IMG/VR virus record: IMGVR_UViG_3300030104_003325
Location: 8,498 to 58,835 of that record
DNA length: 50,338 nt
Source: a virus
Strand: one strand, 5' to 3'
The stretch's first letter is position 1. Every line of letters begins with the position of its first letter. The notes under the pieces are model-generated. The model searched no databases. It was not told the origin of the DNA and saw only the letters and a program-made list of their open reading frames with translations. The translations under genes were made by a program, and so were the position numbers. Of this stretch, positions 7,584 through 16,549 are shown in pieces.

Positions 7584-7958
7584 TTAACCTGCTGCTACGG
7601 TTGCCCATAACGCAGTTGCTGGTGAAGTGCTATTATCCTCACCATAATAGATTTCCATCTGCTGATCAGCAATATTGAAATGCGTATAACCTATTGCTGG
7701 TGTTGATGGTCTAGAATCAGCATTAGCAACAGTAGGTAACACTGGAATACCACCTACATTTTTCCAAGTACTTCCTGTATATACTTGAGCATATTGTTCC
7801 TGTGTATTATATACGAAGGTGCCTTGTGCTACACCACTTAAAGAATTTCTTTGTGACGTAGTAACGTAAGGTACTTTTATTCCACCTTCAGCGATAACAT
7901 TGGCACTTGCATTAATAGTAGTTGCGTTAAGTTGTGCTGTATGAAATGATCCTGACAT
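7584..7958 (-). CDS. short tail-fibre/adaptor virion protein
   Basis: 124 residues, made almost entirely of the adaptor-like module found in neighbouring fibre genes: G-x-FVYNT-x-AQVYTGSTW followed by SRPSTPAIGYTHFN. N-terminal residues (FHTAQLNATTINASANV) resemble the beta-prism leader of the other fibre proteins. It lacks a long receptor-binding tip and may be an adaptor or a minor fibre subunit. Confidence 0.6.
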   Translation of the reverse strand: MSGSFHTAQLNATTINASANVIAEGGIKVPYVTTSQRNSLSGVAQGTFVYNTQEQYAQVYTGSTWKNVGGIPVLPTVANADSRPSTPAIGYTHFNIADQQMEIYYGEDNSTSPATALWATVAAG

Positions 7959-7981
7959 TTTTTACTCCATGCTCCTATGTT

Positions 7982-7991
7982 TATTTATTTA
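7982..7991 (-). promoter_or_regulatory. late promoter, two overlapping TAAATA
   Basis: The minus strand reads TAAATAAATA here, 23 bp before the short fibre gene at 7958, with GGAG further downstream as ribosome binding site. Confidence 0.55.
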
Positions 7992-9184
7992 ATCCACCAC
8001 CACAGTTTTTGTGTTGAAATAGCACCGTTGTTACCAGCATTGCTAGTTCCATTTGATGTTGCACCACCCCAGTTTGTGCCATCATCATTACCAACCTTAG
8101 CACCAATATTACTATCTACGTCTTGTCCTGTAGTATCTGTACCAGCACCATTAGTGGGAATAGCTAGACTACCGTCACTATCTCCACTACTGTTGTTCTG
8201 ATAGTTTGCACTTCTACCAATATAATATGCGTTAAACTTATTACCAGCACTTGCTAGAGTAACCCAAGGATCCCACCAACCTGATGCTGGTGCATTACCA
8301 CCGCCTATAGTACCATAACTATAATCTGCTGTATCAGTTCTACCATTAGTATTACCAAAGTCACTTATATTATTATATTTGTGATTAGGATTATTATATG
8401 AGAATTTTATATTATAACTACTGTCAAACTTTCTTAAACAAGTTCTTTGTACGTTGGGATTAGAACCATTGGAAAGATAATGTTGATCTTGTGCTGGTGC
8501 CCACACTTCTTTCCATGCAATCTGGTCTTCCCACTTGTAATACCAATCAGCAGAAGCACCACTACCAAGACTGTTAGGATCTTCACTATCACCTACATCA
8601 CCACCACTAGCAGAAGTAATCCTAAACATATTTAATTGATCTTCCAAGAAATTAGAAGATACAACATAACTTGAATTACCACTATCAATCAACTCATCAG
8701 TTGTTGTAACATCCGAAGATTTACCACCCCAGTACCTACCCTGATCAAATGCACCTACCATCATCCATCCAGACTTACCATTTTGATCTAGTGTATCAAA
8801 ATCACAATATACTTCTTTAGGACCATTTGTTGTTCTTATCCATCTAGTACCCTTACCAGAAGTTACAATACCATTTTCCCATAATGCTCTTGCTGATTGT
8901 GCTGCCTGACCTTGTGTTGATCCGTCTGCAGCAGAGGCAGTTGTATAACACAACCATTTACTTCCATCATATACCTCTACACCACGCAGTTGTGTATTAT
9001 ATCTTATCATACCTGCAGAAGGTATTGGTGGTCTAGTAGAAGTTGGTCCTCTAGGTATAGCAAGAATACCACCAGATCCCATACTCATAGTGCCATTGAT
9101 ATTAAGATGAGATTCACTATCGGTTTTCATTTCCCGATTGTGCATCTCTAATCCTTGAAGTTCATTTGTAATGATGGTACTCAT
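7985..9184 (-). CDS. tail-fibre-like protein with fibrinogen-like C-terminal region (paralogue 1)
   Basis: 399 residues. The N-terminus carries the adaptor-like motif (STRPPIPSAGMIRYNT, then EVYDGSKW). From about residue 100 there is a large domain with VYCDFDT followed by SGWMMVGAF and RYWGG, a pattern close to fibrinogen-related lectin domains (VYCDM-DT-GGGW). Its C-terminal half is clearly paralogous to the protein at 9460-10656, both sharing WKEVWAP, SNPNVQRTC, YSYGTIGG and a terminal LWWWIK. A receptor-binding role in host recognition is inferred. It lies directly after the 82-residue gene with a 2-bp gap. Confidence 0.7.
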   Translation of the reverse strand: MSTIITNELQGLEMHNREMKTDSESHLNINGTMSMGSGGILAIPRGPTSTRPPIPSAGMIRYNTQLRGVEVYDGSKWLCYTTASAADGSTQGQAAQSARALWENGIVTSGKGTRWIRTTNGPKEVYCDFDTLDQNGKSGWMMVGAFDQGRYWGGKSSDVTTTDELIDSGNSSYVVSSNFLEDQLNMFRITSASGGDVGDSEDPNSLGSGASADWYYKWEDQIAWKEVWAPAQDQHYLSNGSNPNVQRTCLRKFDSSYNIKFSYNNPNHKYNNISDFGNTNGRTDTADYSYGTIGGGNAPASGWWDPWVTLASAGNKFNAYYIGRSANYQNNSSGDSDGSLAIPTNGAGTDTTGQDVDSNIGAKVGNDDGTNWGGATSNGTSNAGNNGAISTQKLWWWIK

Positions 9185-9186
9185 AT

Positions 9187-9435
9187 TTAACTACCTAAAT
9201 TAATCCACTGTGAACCAGACCACGTTTCAACTTCCTGAGTAGTTGTATTCCATCTTGTATACCCTGCACTAGGACTACCTGGTCTTTGTCCAGTAGAACC
9301 TGTAGGTAACTGTAATGCACCATCATTCGTCATATCAATCGTTCCTTCAACTCGGAAGTCGTGACCTGCTGGTATCTGTATTAGACTTAATGTCGAAGGG
9401 ATACCACTTAACTTGTAGGCAGTAAGTGTACTCAT
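9187..9435 (-). CDS. short fibre-associated adaptor protein, 82 aa
   Basis: 82 residues consisting of little more than the common adaptor-like motif: QRPGSPSAGYTRWNT then EVETWSGSQW. Its N-terminus (MSTLTAYKLSG) resembles that of the fibre proteins. Probably a virion component or an assembly partner of the paralogous fibres on each side. Confidence 0.55.
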   Translation of the reverse strand: MSTLTAYKLSGIPSTLSLIQIPAGHDFRVEGTIDMTNDGALQLPTGSTGQRPGSPSAGYTRWNTTTQEVETWSGSQWINLGS

Positions 9436-9451
9436 GGATATACTTTTTGAT

Positions 9452-9459
9452 TATTTATC
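9452..9459 (-). promoter_or_regulatory. late promoter GATAAATA
   Basis: A TAAATA-type box about 17 bp before the start of the 82-residue adaptor gene; the short distance leaves a leader of only about 10 nt. Confidence 0.45.
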
Positions 9460-10656
9460 TTACTTAATCCACCACCATAATGGAACAGTAGATATTGCTC
9501 CATTATTTCCAGCATTTGTCGATCCATTTGTTGTAGCACCACCCCAATCAACGTTGTCATCATTACCGACCTTAGCACCAATATTAGTATCTACGTCTTG
9601 TCCAGTAGTATCAGCATTAGAACCACTTGTAGGTATTCCAAAAGTACCGTCACTGTCACCACCTGATCTTGATCCGTAACTGGCATTTCTACCAACATAA
9701 AACCACTCAAATTGTGATCCACTATTCTGCAATGCACCCCAAGGATATGCCCATCCACCACCAGGAGCAGTACTACCACCTATAGTACCATAACTATACT
9801 CTGAGGAAGTACTCTTACTATTTTGATATCCAAAGTCACTTAAGTTATTCCACTTATGATTACTACATTCATATGACCATTTAATATTGTAACTACTATT
9901 AAACTGTCTTATACAAGTTCTTTGTACATTAGGATTAGAACCACTAGACATATAATGTTGGTCATCAGCAGGTGCCCAAACTTCTTTCCACTTAATAGCA
10001 TTATCCCAATAATAATACCAATCAGCATCAGCGTTTTGACCTAAAGTATTACCACTATTAATTACAGGTATATTACTTGATGAAGTAATTCTAAACATTT
10101 GCAAACTATCATCCCACATATTAGAGGTTACTCTATATGGTGTTGTGACTGGAGATATCTGAGAACTTGTTGTATATACATTATTACTATCACCACCCCA
10201 GTATCTACCTTCACCAAACGAAGCAACTAACATCCATCCACTATTACCATCCTTATCTTTAGTATCAAAATCACACCATACTTGTCTAGGACCATTACTG
10301 GTATTAATCCAACGATACCCTTTACCTGAAGTTACAATACCATTTTCATATAGTGATCTAGCAGACGCTACAGCACTAGCAGAAGTCGTTCCATCTGCTT
10401 GAGTAGCAAGTAATGAAGGAACAACCCATGTACCAGTTGAACCATCAAAAACTACGAATGAATTGATAGTTGTATCAAAATATAATGCTGCAGGTATCGC
10501 CTCAGTTGGTCTACTATCAGTACCACCAGCAGGAAATGGTATATATTGTTGATTATTAACTCTTAAATCACTATCCATTTTTAGGGTAGTGTCATCTTTA
10601 ACACTTACTCTAAAGTTTGGAGAATTTCCTTGTACTGTTCCAACATTTACTTGCAT
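9460..10656 (-). CDS. tail-fibre-like protein with fibrinogen-like C-terminal region (paralogue 2)
   Basis: 398 residues from ATG at 10656, chosen because it overlaps the upstream stop as TAATG and has GGAG about 9 nt before it; the longer frame to 10671 adds five residues without such support. It has the adaptor-like motif (DSRPTEAIPAALYFDT, FVVFDGSTGTW) and then a large domain with VWCDFDT, SGWMLVASF and RYWGG, paralogous to the protein at 7985-9184. The order of conserved blocks is the same in both while the N-terminal 100 residues differ, consistent with duplication and fibre module exchange. Confidence 0.7.
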   Translation of the reverse strand: MQVNVGTVQGNSPNFRVSVKDDTTLKMDSDLRVNNQQYIPFPAGGTDSRPTEAIPAALYFDTTINSFVVFDGSTGTWVVPSLLATQADGTTSASAVASARSLYENGIVTSGKGYRWINTSNGPRQVWCDFDTKDKDGNSGWMLVASFGEGRYWGGDSNNVYTTSSQISPVTTPYRVTSNMWDDSLQMFRITSSSNIPVINSGNTLGQNADADWYYYWDNAIKWKEVWAPADDQHYMSSGSNPNVQRTCIRQFNSSYNIKWSYECSNHKWNNLSDFGYQNSKSTSSEYSYGTIGGSTAPGGGWAYPWGALQNSGSQFEWFYVGRNASYGSRSGGDSDGTFGIPTSGSNADTTGQDVDTNIGAKVGNDDNVDWGGATTNGSTNAGNNGAISTVPLWWWIK

Positions 10657-11078
10657 TATACAACACTCCAAGCACCACCCGCTTCAATCGTAACCGTAAA
10701 TCCATTTGCAATAGTTATTGGACCAGCACTCATACCATTAGCAAACTTTGCATCATTATTAGTAGTAGGTCCAACTGTTATATTCTCAGAAATAGTATTA
10801 GGGTTTGTCCTAACAATACTATCAGTTCCTAATGCTGGACCACCACCTGATACAGGTGACCAACCAGGACTTCCCGTTCCATCATCTGCTTTATAAATCT
10901 CAGCACTATCTGTATCACTATTAAAACGAATAGTACCAACTGAAACACCAGTCGGTCTTTGTGCTTGAGTACCTGCTGGCATTCTGAACACACTATTTGT
11001 ATTTACGAAACTTAAAGTGGCAATGATTGCTTCTGTTGAAGTAGCAATTTGATTTCCACTAACTTTTGTTATTGCCAT
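10656..11078 (-). CDS. short fibre-like virion protein, 140 aa
   Basis: 140 residues starting MAITKVSGNQIATSTEA, followed by the common module AQRPTGVSVGTIRFNS and AEIYKADDGTGSPGW. The C-terminal 50 residues (NTISENITVGPTTNNDAKF and a final GGAWSVV) look like a beta-repeat trimerisation tail of phage fibres. Stop and next start overlap (TAATG). Confidence 0.6.
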   Translation of the reverse strand: MAITKVSGNQIATSTEAIIATLSFVNTNSVFRMPAGTQAQRPTGVSVGTIRFNSDTDSAEIYKADDGTGSPGWSPVSGGGPALGTDSIVRTNPNTISENITVGPTTNNDAKFANGMSAGPITIANGFTVTIEAGGAWSVV

Positions 11079-11101
11079 GTTACTCTAGCGACCTCCTCTA
11101 T

Positions 11102-11108
11102 TATTTAG
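11102..11108 (-). promoter_or_regulatory. late promoter CTAAATA
   Basis: CTAAATA followed on the minus strand by a purine-rich AGAGGAGG, 24 bp before the start of the 140-residue fibre gene. Confidence 0.6.
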
Positions 11109-14100
11109 ATTGGTAATTCTACAATATGAACTGTATCTGTTGATAATGGTGCATCACCAGAATTAAATATTACGTTAGCACCAGCAGCATCAACAGTAAA
11201 GTTAGTACCACCTATCTGAACAACACCATTAAGTGACACTATTATAGAGTTAGCAGTATGTTGAATACCACCTGTATATGTACTTAATGCGAATGTTAAT
11301 GTAGATCCATCACCAGTATATGTTTTAGTCTTATACTTATCAGCAGAAACACCACCAATACCAGTGATTTGAACATCACCAGTAATTCTTACATCACCAG
11401 TAATATCAATCTTGAAACTAGATGTTGCAGCAGTAGAAATACCAATGTTGCCACTAGCATCAATATTGATGTCAGAAGTATTAGTTAAACCAAACTCTTT
11501 CCAAACAGCACCATAGTATATCCAACCAAGGGATTTACCTGGTGTCCAGTCAGTATTATAAACTAAGTCACCATCAGCAGGAGTATCATACCCTAAAATA
11601 TTAGAGAAATCTGGTGCAGTTCCACCAGCATTTTCAGGAGCAAGTAAAGTCTGTTTAACTACCGTACCATCTTGGTTAAAGTATGATATCTTTCTTGCTT
11701 GAATATTATTACTAAATGTAGTTAATCCTTGGAAAGTAACAGGACCAGTGAATATTGATTCTAACTGGTTAGATGCTCCACCGATTACCGTTATCTTATC
11801 AGTAAGAACCAACTCAGAGAATGTCTCAACTGTTGTCCCTTCTTCACCAATAACATTTAACTGTGCAATATCCTCGTTAGTGATCTGACCTGTAACTGGG
11901 TTAATAACTTGGTTACCAATGAATAGGTCACCATTTGAGTTAAGACCAGAGTAGAAAGCAACTCCTGCTTCTTCTTTAATAGACTGTGAGAATTTAATCT
12001 GATTAGCACTTAAAGTTTCTACCTGTGTTTGAGGGAACGCAGTTGAATAGTTACCTGGACCAAAACCAAGGTACTCAAACGTATGGTTACCTGATCTTAG
12101 AATTGAGTGTCGTCTAAACTCTACGTTAATAGGTGCTACAGTTCCATCATTATTAGATCTAATTTGTATCTTCCGTACTTCCTCATCACCAGAACGAGCA
12201 GTTAATTCTACGTTAGATAGTCTCTTGTTAACTGAGTCATAGTTAGGTGTAGTACCAGGTTGTTGCCACCCAGTATCAGTTAGTAATAATTGAGTACCTT
12301 CCTTAGTAATTGATAACTTAGGATCTTTATTTGGTGTTGGTGTTGCACCATCAGTTGCATTTACCAATCCAATCGTTTCGTTATCTGCGACTGACACAGC
12401 AGCATCAGGGTCAGCAAGAGGATTGTCTCTGTCAAACGTTGGATATACTTCGTTGACGTTTTGAGAGAAGAGTCTGTCGTCAAAATTAGATGTAGTTGGT
12501 GCGATACTACCACACAATAATGTGAGATAGAATATACCATCATTAACACCTCTTTCAAATGGTTGAACTACTTCGATATCATAAACATAGAAACACTTAG
12601 CTAATGAATATGCAGTAGTATCAGTGTTCAATGGTTGCATAACATAACCAGAGATAGGATCTCTTGGTAATGGATTAGTCTTATCCTTATCAATTACATA
12701 TCTAACACGATAAGTTCTATCTTGTAAATCTCTTGGGTCAGGTATTCTCTTCAAGAATGTTGTTGGAGAGAAGTTAACTGTGTTATATGTTGAGTTAGTA
12801 GATAATGTAGTATAAATTTCGTTGTTAGCAGCACTAACAGATAGATACCAACCACCAACTACAGAAGTACCTGCAATTGTATATGATGTAGCATCAAATT
12901 GTAATGGAGATCCAGCAGTACCAGCACTTTTACCTGATACACTAGGTCCATATGGTGATATAAATGCAGATTGAATTGTTGCCTCAGATGCACCTTGAGC
13001 AACTAATAGACAGTTGATCTTATCTGCTACAGCACTTGCACCAGTACCATCTTGTCTAGCACCGATTGTATAACCCTGTACTCTATTAGTTGGTGGAGAT
13101 GCTTGTACTGTATAACCATATAGATATAGTCTTGTACCAGGTGTACCACCCTGTCCTGCTAATGCAGAGTTAATTGTTTTAGTTCTTTGTATGTCAATGT
13201 TAACCCAGTTAACAGAAGTTTCTTCACCAAAGATGATATTACCATTAACAGTTCCAGTATTTGCTACTGTTAGAGTTATAACTCTAGTATTGGTATTGAC
13301 ATTACCAACAGTTGCACCTGGACCTAAACCATCACCAGTAACCAACGTACCTTCAATCACACCATTAACACTACCATCATTTGCTAATGTTATTGATGAT
13401 GCACCAGATGTTCCAGTTGCAGTTGTTGAGATAACATTAAGTGCTTTAGGTGGAATAATGTGAGTTAATGCACCTGCCTTATCTTTAGAGAATGATTTTG
13501 ATTTAAATCCAGCAGATCTAAGTGCAATACTACCAAAGTTAGAGTTACTGTTAGTAATTGACATATCAGCACCTCTAAGTGCTGTAAAGTGTCCTTGGAA
13601 TCCAACAGCGAACACCGAGACTGCCTGAATAAACGCATCATCAGAACACAGAATGTGTCTATGACCCCAACCTTTACGGTACTCAGCGTAACCATCTAAG
13701 TGGGCACCATCTCCAGCAGTAGCATTATCATAGTTACCAGTTGATTGATTAAATCTTACAAATGCTCTATCGTCTTTCTGTAGTGATAGTCCAGTAAACT
13801 GTGCCACAACCATTGATTTGAAACCTGTTGCTTTAGCACCGTTTGCATGCATACCATTCATACCCCATACACTTCTTAGTGATAGGTTGAAAGCATAAGG
13901 TGATGCAGAGTCAACTGTATCAATCTCAGTCTTAACTGTGATGTTAGAACCAATAGCATTACCAGTTGGTTCACTTGACATTTGGTAAGTAAATACGTTA
14001 CCAGATGCAGATGTTACAGTAAATGATCCATTATAAACTGTTGCGTCTAATTCTGACTGAGGTCCAGTTGATCCAGTAACACCAGATACGTTAATGTTTA

Positions 14101-15058
14101 CACCAACAGAGAAACCGTGATCTCTTGGGTTATCAAATTCATCAACAGTAACAGCAGTTGCAGTTTGTCCGTTTCTTGTGATCTGTAATATTCTATATTC
14201 ATCACTAATAGGACCAACAATTCTGTTTTCCTCAACCCTTGCCTGTATTTGGTCAGTTGATGGATCTCCAGATGTATCAGGAATTGTTGCGAATGCTTTA
14301 GATACTTTCTGATAGTATATGTCTAAGTCAGTTCTTGAAAGTATATTAGGAACAGCAGAATAGTCTGCATTAGGAACTGTTCCATCAGAAATAAGTTTTG
14401 ATAATGGATTTAAACCATCAGCAAACTCGAAACATGTAAGTCTATGGTGTGAGAACTTAGGTGCTAATGTCTCTACACTATCAGGTTTGAAATATACACC
14501 TTCTTCAGCACCATCAAAGAATGAGAATTGCCAGAAGTAAGTACCACCAGTTACTTTGAATATTGCTGTACGTGGGGGAACCTGATCTTCTGTGTTAATA
14601 CCCTTAGCAGCAAATGTTGTAGGGTATGGAACATATTTTGGAATTATTTTAGTTCTTCTAAGGTCAGTACCAATAACAGAACAACCTCTAGGTACAATGA
14701 TACCACCTTCGGTTGAATTGTATTTGTATAATACATTATTAGGAGACGTTAAGTCTAGGTTGGAGTTCTCATCAATAGGAGCAACGTTGGTATATAATAT
14801 ATCACCAGGTCTATTATCTACAACATATTCAGCAGGATATAAGTAAATTGAAAATGCATCAAATTCGTCATTACTTAAACCAACTCTATATGAAAATCGT
14901 GCCACCTCAAGGAAAGCACGTTGTAAACTCTTAAACGGACGTAATGCCGAGTTACCCCTGTTATCAATTGCATCAGAAGCATCGAAATCATCAGGGTTGA
15001 CGTAGATAATCCGTCCCGTACGGGACGTAATAATATTCTTTAACCTAGTTAGTGACAT
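11105..15058 (-). CDS. large virion structural protein, fibre-like (1317 aa)
   Basis: The longest gene in the window. The N-terminus (LKNIITSRTGRIIYVNP, then RPFKSLQRAFLEVARFSYR) matches the cyanomyovirus family of very large virion proteins. A long stretch of beta-strand-rich sequence follows, with parallel beta-helix features (NGMHANGAKATGFKSMVV, YRKGWGHRH, ALRGADMSITNSNSNFGS), as in tailspike or fibre shafts. The last 250 residues include fibre-type repeats and another adaptor-like YNTDWTPGKSLGWIYYG. Probably a long tail fibre or baseplate-attached structure; no direct T4 equivalent can be named. The next virion gene upstream lies 30 bp away. Confidence 0.7.
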   Translation of the reverse strand: MSLTRLKNIITSRTGRIIYVNPDDFDASDAIDNRGNSALRPFKSLQRAFLEVARFSYRVGLSNDEFDAFSIYLYPAEYVVDNRPGDILYTNVAPIDENSNLDLTSPNNVLYKYNSTEGGIIVPRGCSVIGTDLRRTKIIPKYVPYPTTFAAKGINTEDQVPPRTAIFKVTGGTYFWQFSFFDGAEEGVYFKPDSVETLAPKFSHHRLTCFEFADGLNPLSKLISDGTVPNADYSAVPNILSRTDLDIYYQKVSKAFATIPDTSGDPSTDQIQARVEENRIVGPISDEYRILQITRNGQTATAVTVDEFDNPRDHGFSVGVNINVSGVTGSTGPQSELDATVYNGSFTVTSASGNVFTYQMSSEPTGNAIGSNITVKTEIDTVDSASPYAFNLSLRSVWGMNGMHANGAKATGFKSMVVAQFTGLSLQKDDRAFVRFNQSTGNYDNATAGDGAHLDGYAEYRKGWGHRHILCSDDAFIQAVSVFAVGFQGHFTALRGADMSITNSNSNFGSIALRSAGFKSKSFSKDKAGALTHIIPPKALNVISTTATGTSGASSITLANDGSVNGVIEGTLVTGDGLGPGATVGNVNTNTRVITLTVANTGTVNGNIIFGEETSVNWVNIDIQRTKTINSALAGQGGTPGTRLYLYGYTVQASPPTNRVQGYTIGARQDGTGASAVADKINCLLVAQGASEATIQSAFISPYGPSVSGKSAGTAGSPLQFDATSYTIAGTSVVGGWYLSVSAANNEIYTTLSTNSTYNTVNFSPTTFLKRIPDPRDLQDRTYRVRYVIDKDKTNPLPRDPISGYVMQPLNTDTTAYSLAKCFYVYDIEVVQPFERGVNDGIFYLTLLCGSIAPTTSNFDDRLFSQNVNEVYPTFDRDNPLADPDAAVSVADNETIGLVNATDGATPTPNKDPKLSITKEGTQLLLTDTGWQQPGTTPNYDSVNKRLSNVELTARSGDEEVRKIQIRSNNDGTVAPINVEFRRHSILRSGNHTFEYLGFGPGNYSTAFPQTQVETLSANQIKFSQSIKEEAGVAFYSGLNSNGDLFIGNQVINPVTGQITNEDIAQLNVIGEEGTTVETFSELVLTDKITVIGGASNQLESIFTGPVTFQGLTTFSNNIQARKISYFNQDGTVVKQTLLAPENAGGTAPDFSNILGYDTPADGDLVYNTDWTPGKSLGWIYYGAVWKEFGLTNTSDINIDASGNIGISTAATSSFKIDITGDVRITGDVQITGIGGVSADKYKTKTYTGDGSTLTFALSTYTGGIQHTANSIIVSLNGVVQIGGTNFTVDAAGANVIFNSGDAPLSTDTVHIVELPI

Positions 15059-15082
15059 TACGTTACGCTATTCCTATATGGT

Positions 15083-15090
15083 TATTTATT
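15083..15090 (-). promoter_or_regulatory. late promoter AATAAATA
   Basis: A TAAATA-type box 25 bp before the start of the 1317-residue virion gene, overlapping the end of the preceding gene. Confidence 0.55.
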
Positions 15091-16543
15091 ATGCTTGGTT
15101 AAACACTCTTGTTGTGAATGCTGAAGAGTTATCTTCAAAACCAAGTAGGTGGAAAACATTATTAGCAGTTGTAGATTTAACAACTATTCTTTCACCAGGT
15201 CCAACAACAATCGAAGTTATCTTATCAATCTCGTTACTACCATTACTCACTCCCTTAACAAAATAATTATCTGCCTCAACAGCAGCAGTTGCAACACCAA
15301 CAGAACTTACAGTAACCGTTGATCTTGATGCAGTACCTAATTTAGGATTATCTCTAAATGTATCTGAACCTGCAAAATCACCAGAACCTGAACCTTTAAC
15401 TACATAAAGATCAGTTCCACTATAACTACGAACATAACCATATGGTTCCACAGTTTTAGAGTTAACAGTGTAAGTAGTACCACCTAAAGTAAATGAATCA
15501 GTAGAGTTGACCCAAGTACCATCGACATCATAAACAAAAATCTCATCATATTGATAAGTAGTTTGTTTTGCTAATGATCTATCAGAACCACCATAAACAG
15601 AGTTACCAGCAGTACCAGTACCACCATCATAAAAATATAATGTAGAAGGTGTTGCAGCATTTGAGAAATCATACTGAACATAAGCACCAGCAGAACCTGC
15701 GGATCCATTGGTAGTCTTACCAGTAGTATATTCTGTACCATCATCAGAGTTACCTGCAGTACCATCAGGTCCAAACTCACCGTTAGCAACAGTAGAGAGA
15801 TGAAAATCTCTTCCACTCATAGTGCCATCAGAAACATTGAAACGATATGGTCTATCACCAAAGAACTCTAATGGACCTTTGATGTTAATGTTATATGTAC
15901 CACCAGCAGTTGTTGTAGAGAATACCCAGTCGTTAGATGCAGAACCAATACCACCAGTAGATACTGTTGCTGTTACTCCTGAACCATTATTAACACTATC
16001 ACCAGCAGCAAATTCTGTACCAGTTCCATTTAGTGTAGAAGGACCACAGTACAATACATTTGGATCTGATCCAGTACCATATATTAATGCAGTTGTTGTA
16101 TTACCACCAGAACCCTTAGTTAAACTTTCACCAGCATTAAACACACCACTTGCAGATTCTACTGTGATTTGTCTAATTGATATTGTCTTTACAAATACTT
16201 CTTTAAATGCTGGAACATAAAATGATTCAAACTTAGCACTCTTTTCTGCATCATCACTTGCTAATGTTGCACCAGCGAGTATTGATGTAGTAGTATCCAT
16301 TGGTGTGCTAAGTGCAAACCTATATCCAGTGATTATATCACCCTTATGTAACTTATATGCACCTGACCCATCCACTACCAATTTTTGATCGTAATCTTTT
16401 ATTGCAACATCATAAGCAGATCCTGTACCGTCATTGGTAATTGTTAGGACACTGCTAGAAGAAGCGTTAATAGGAGCAGAGTACAGAAGGGTATCTGTAT
16501 TTGCTGATGGTTTTAATTGTGCTAATATTCCTTGTTGTGCCAT
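15089..16543 (-). CDS. virion structural protein, 484 aa
   Basis: 484 residues beginning MAQQGILAQLKPSANTDTLL, a form I associate with cyanomyovirus virion proteins near the fibre genes. It is rich in G, S, T and beta strands, with a central acidic glycine-rich region (GPDGTAGNSDDGTEYTTG) and a C-terminus containing ITSIVVGPGERIVV. No enzymatic motif. Probably a neck, fibre or baseplate-associated structural protein; it is separated from the next virion gene by 6 bp. Confidence 0.6.
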   Translation of the reverse strand: MAQQGILAQLKPSANTDTLLYSAPINASSSSVLTITNDGTGSAYDVAIKDYDQKLVVDGSGAYKLHKGDIITGYRFALSTPMDTTTSILAGATLASDDAEKSAKFESFYVPAFKEVFVKTISIRQITVESASGVFNAGESLTKGSGGNTTTALIYGTGSDPNVLYCGPSTLNGTGTEFAAGDSVNNGSGVTATVSTGGIGSASNDWVFSTTTAGGTYNINIKGPLEFFGDRPYRFNVSDGTMSGRDFHLSTVANGEFGPDGTAGNSDDGTEYTTGKTTNGSAGSAGAYVQYDFSNAATPSTLYFYDGGTGTAGNSVYGGSDRSLAKQTTYQYDEIFVYDVDGTWVNSTDSFTLGGTTYTVNSKTVEPYGYVRSYSGTDLYVVKGSGSGDFAGSDTFRDNPKLGTASRSTVTVSSVGVATAAVEADNYFVKGVSNGSNEIDKITSIVVGPGERIVVKSTTANNVFHLLGFEDNSSAFTTRVFNQA

Positions 16544-16549
16544 TTTTAA

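Noticed and set aside
7977-9679. Plus-strand open frames opposite fibre genes (for example 7977-8201, 8447-8635, 9434-9679)
   Set aside because: They are antisense shadows of repetitive Gly/Thr/Ser-rich coding sequence, with no ribosome binding sites or family features.
6319-11078. Diversity-generating retroelement acting on the paralogous fibre genes
   Set aside because: No reverse transcriptase gene and no short template repeat with adenine-specific differences were seen; the paralogues differ throughout, as expected from duplication.
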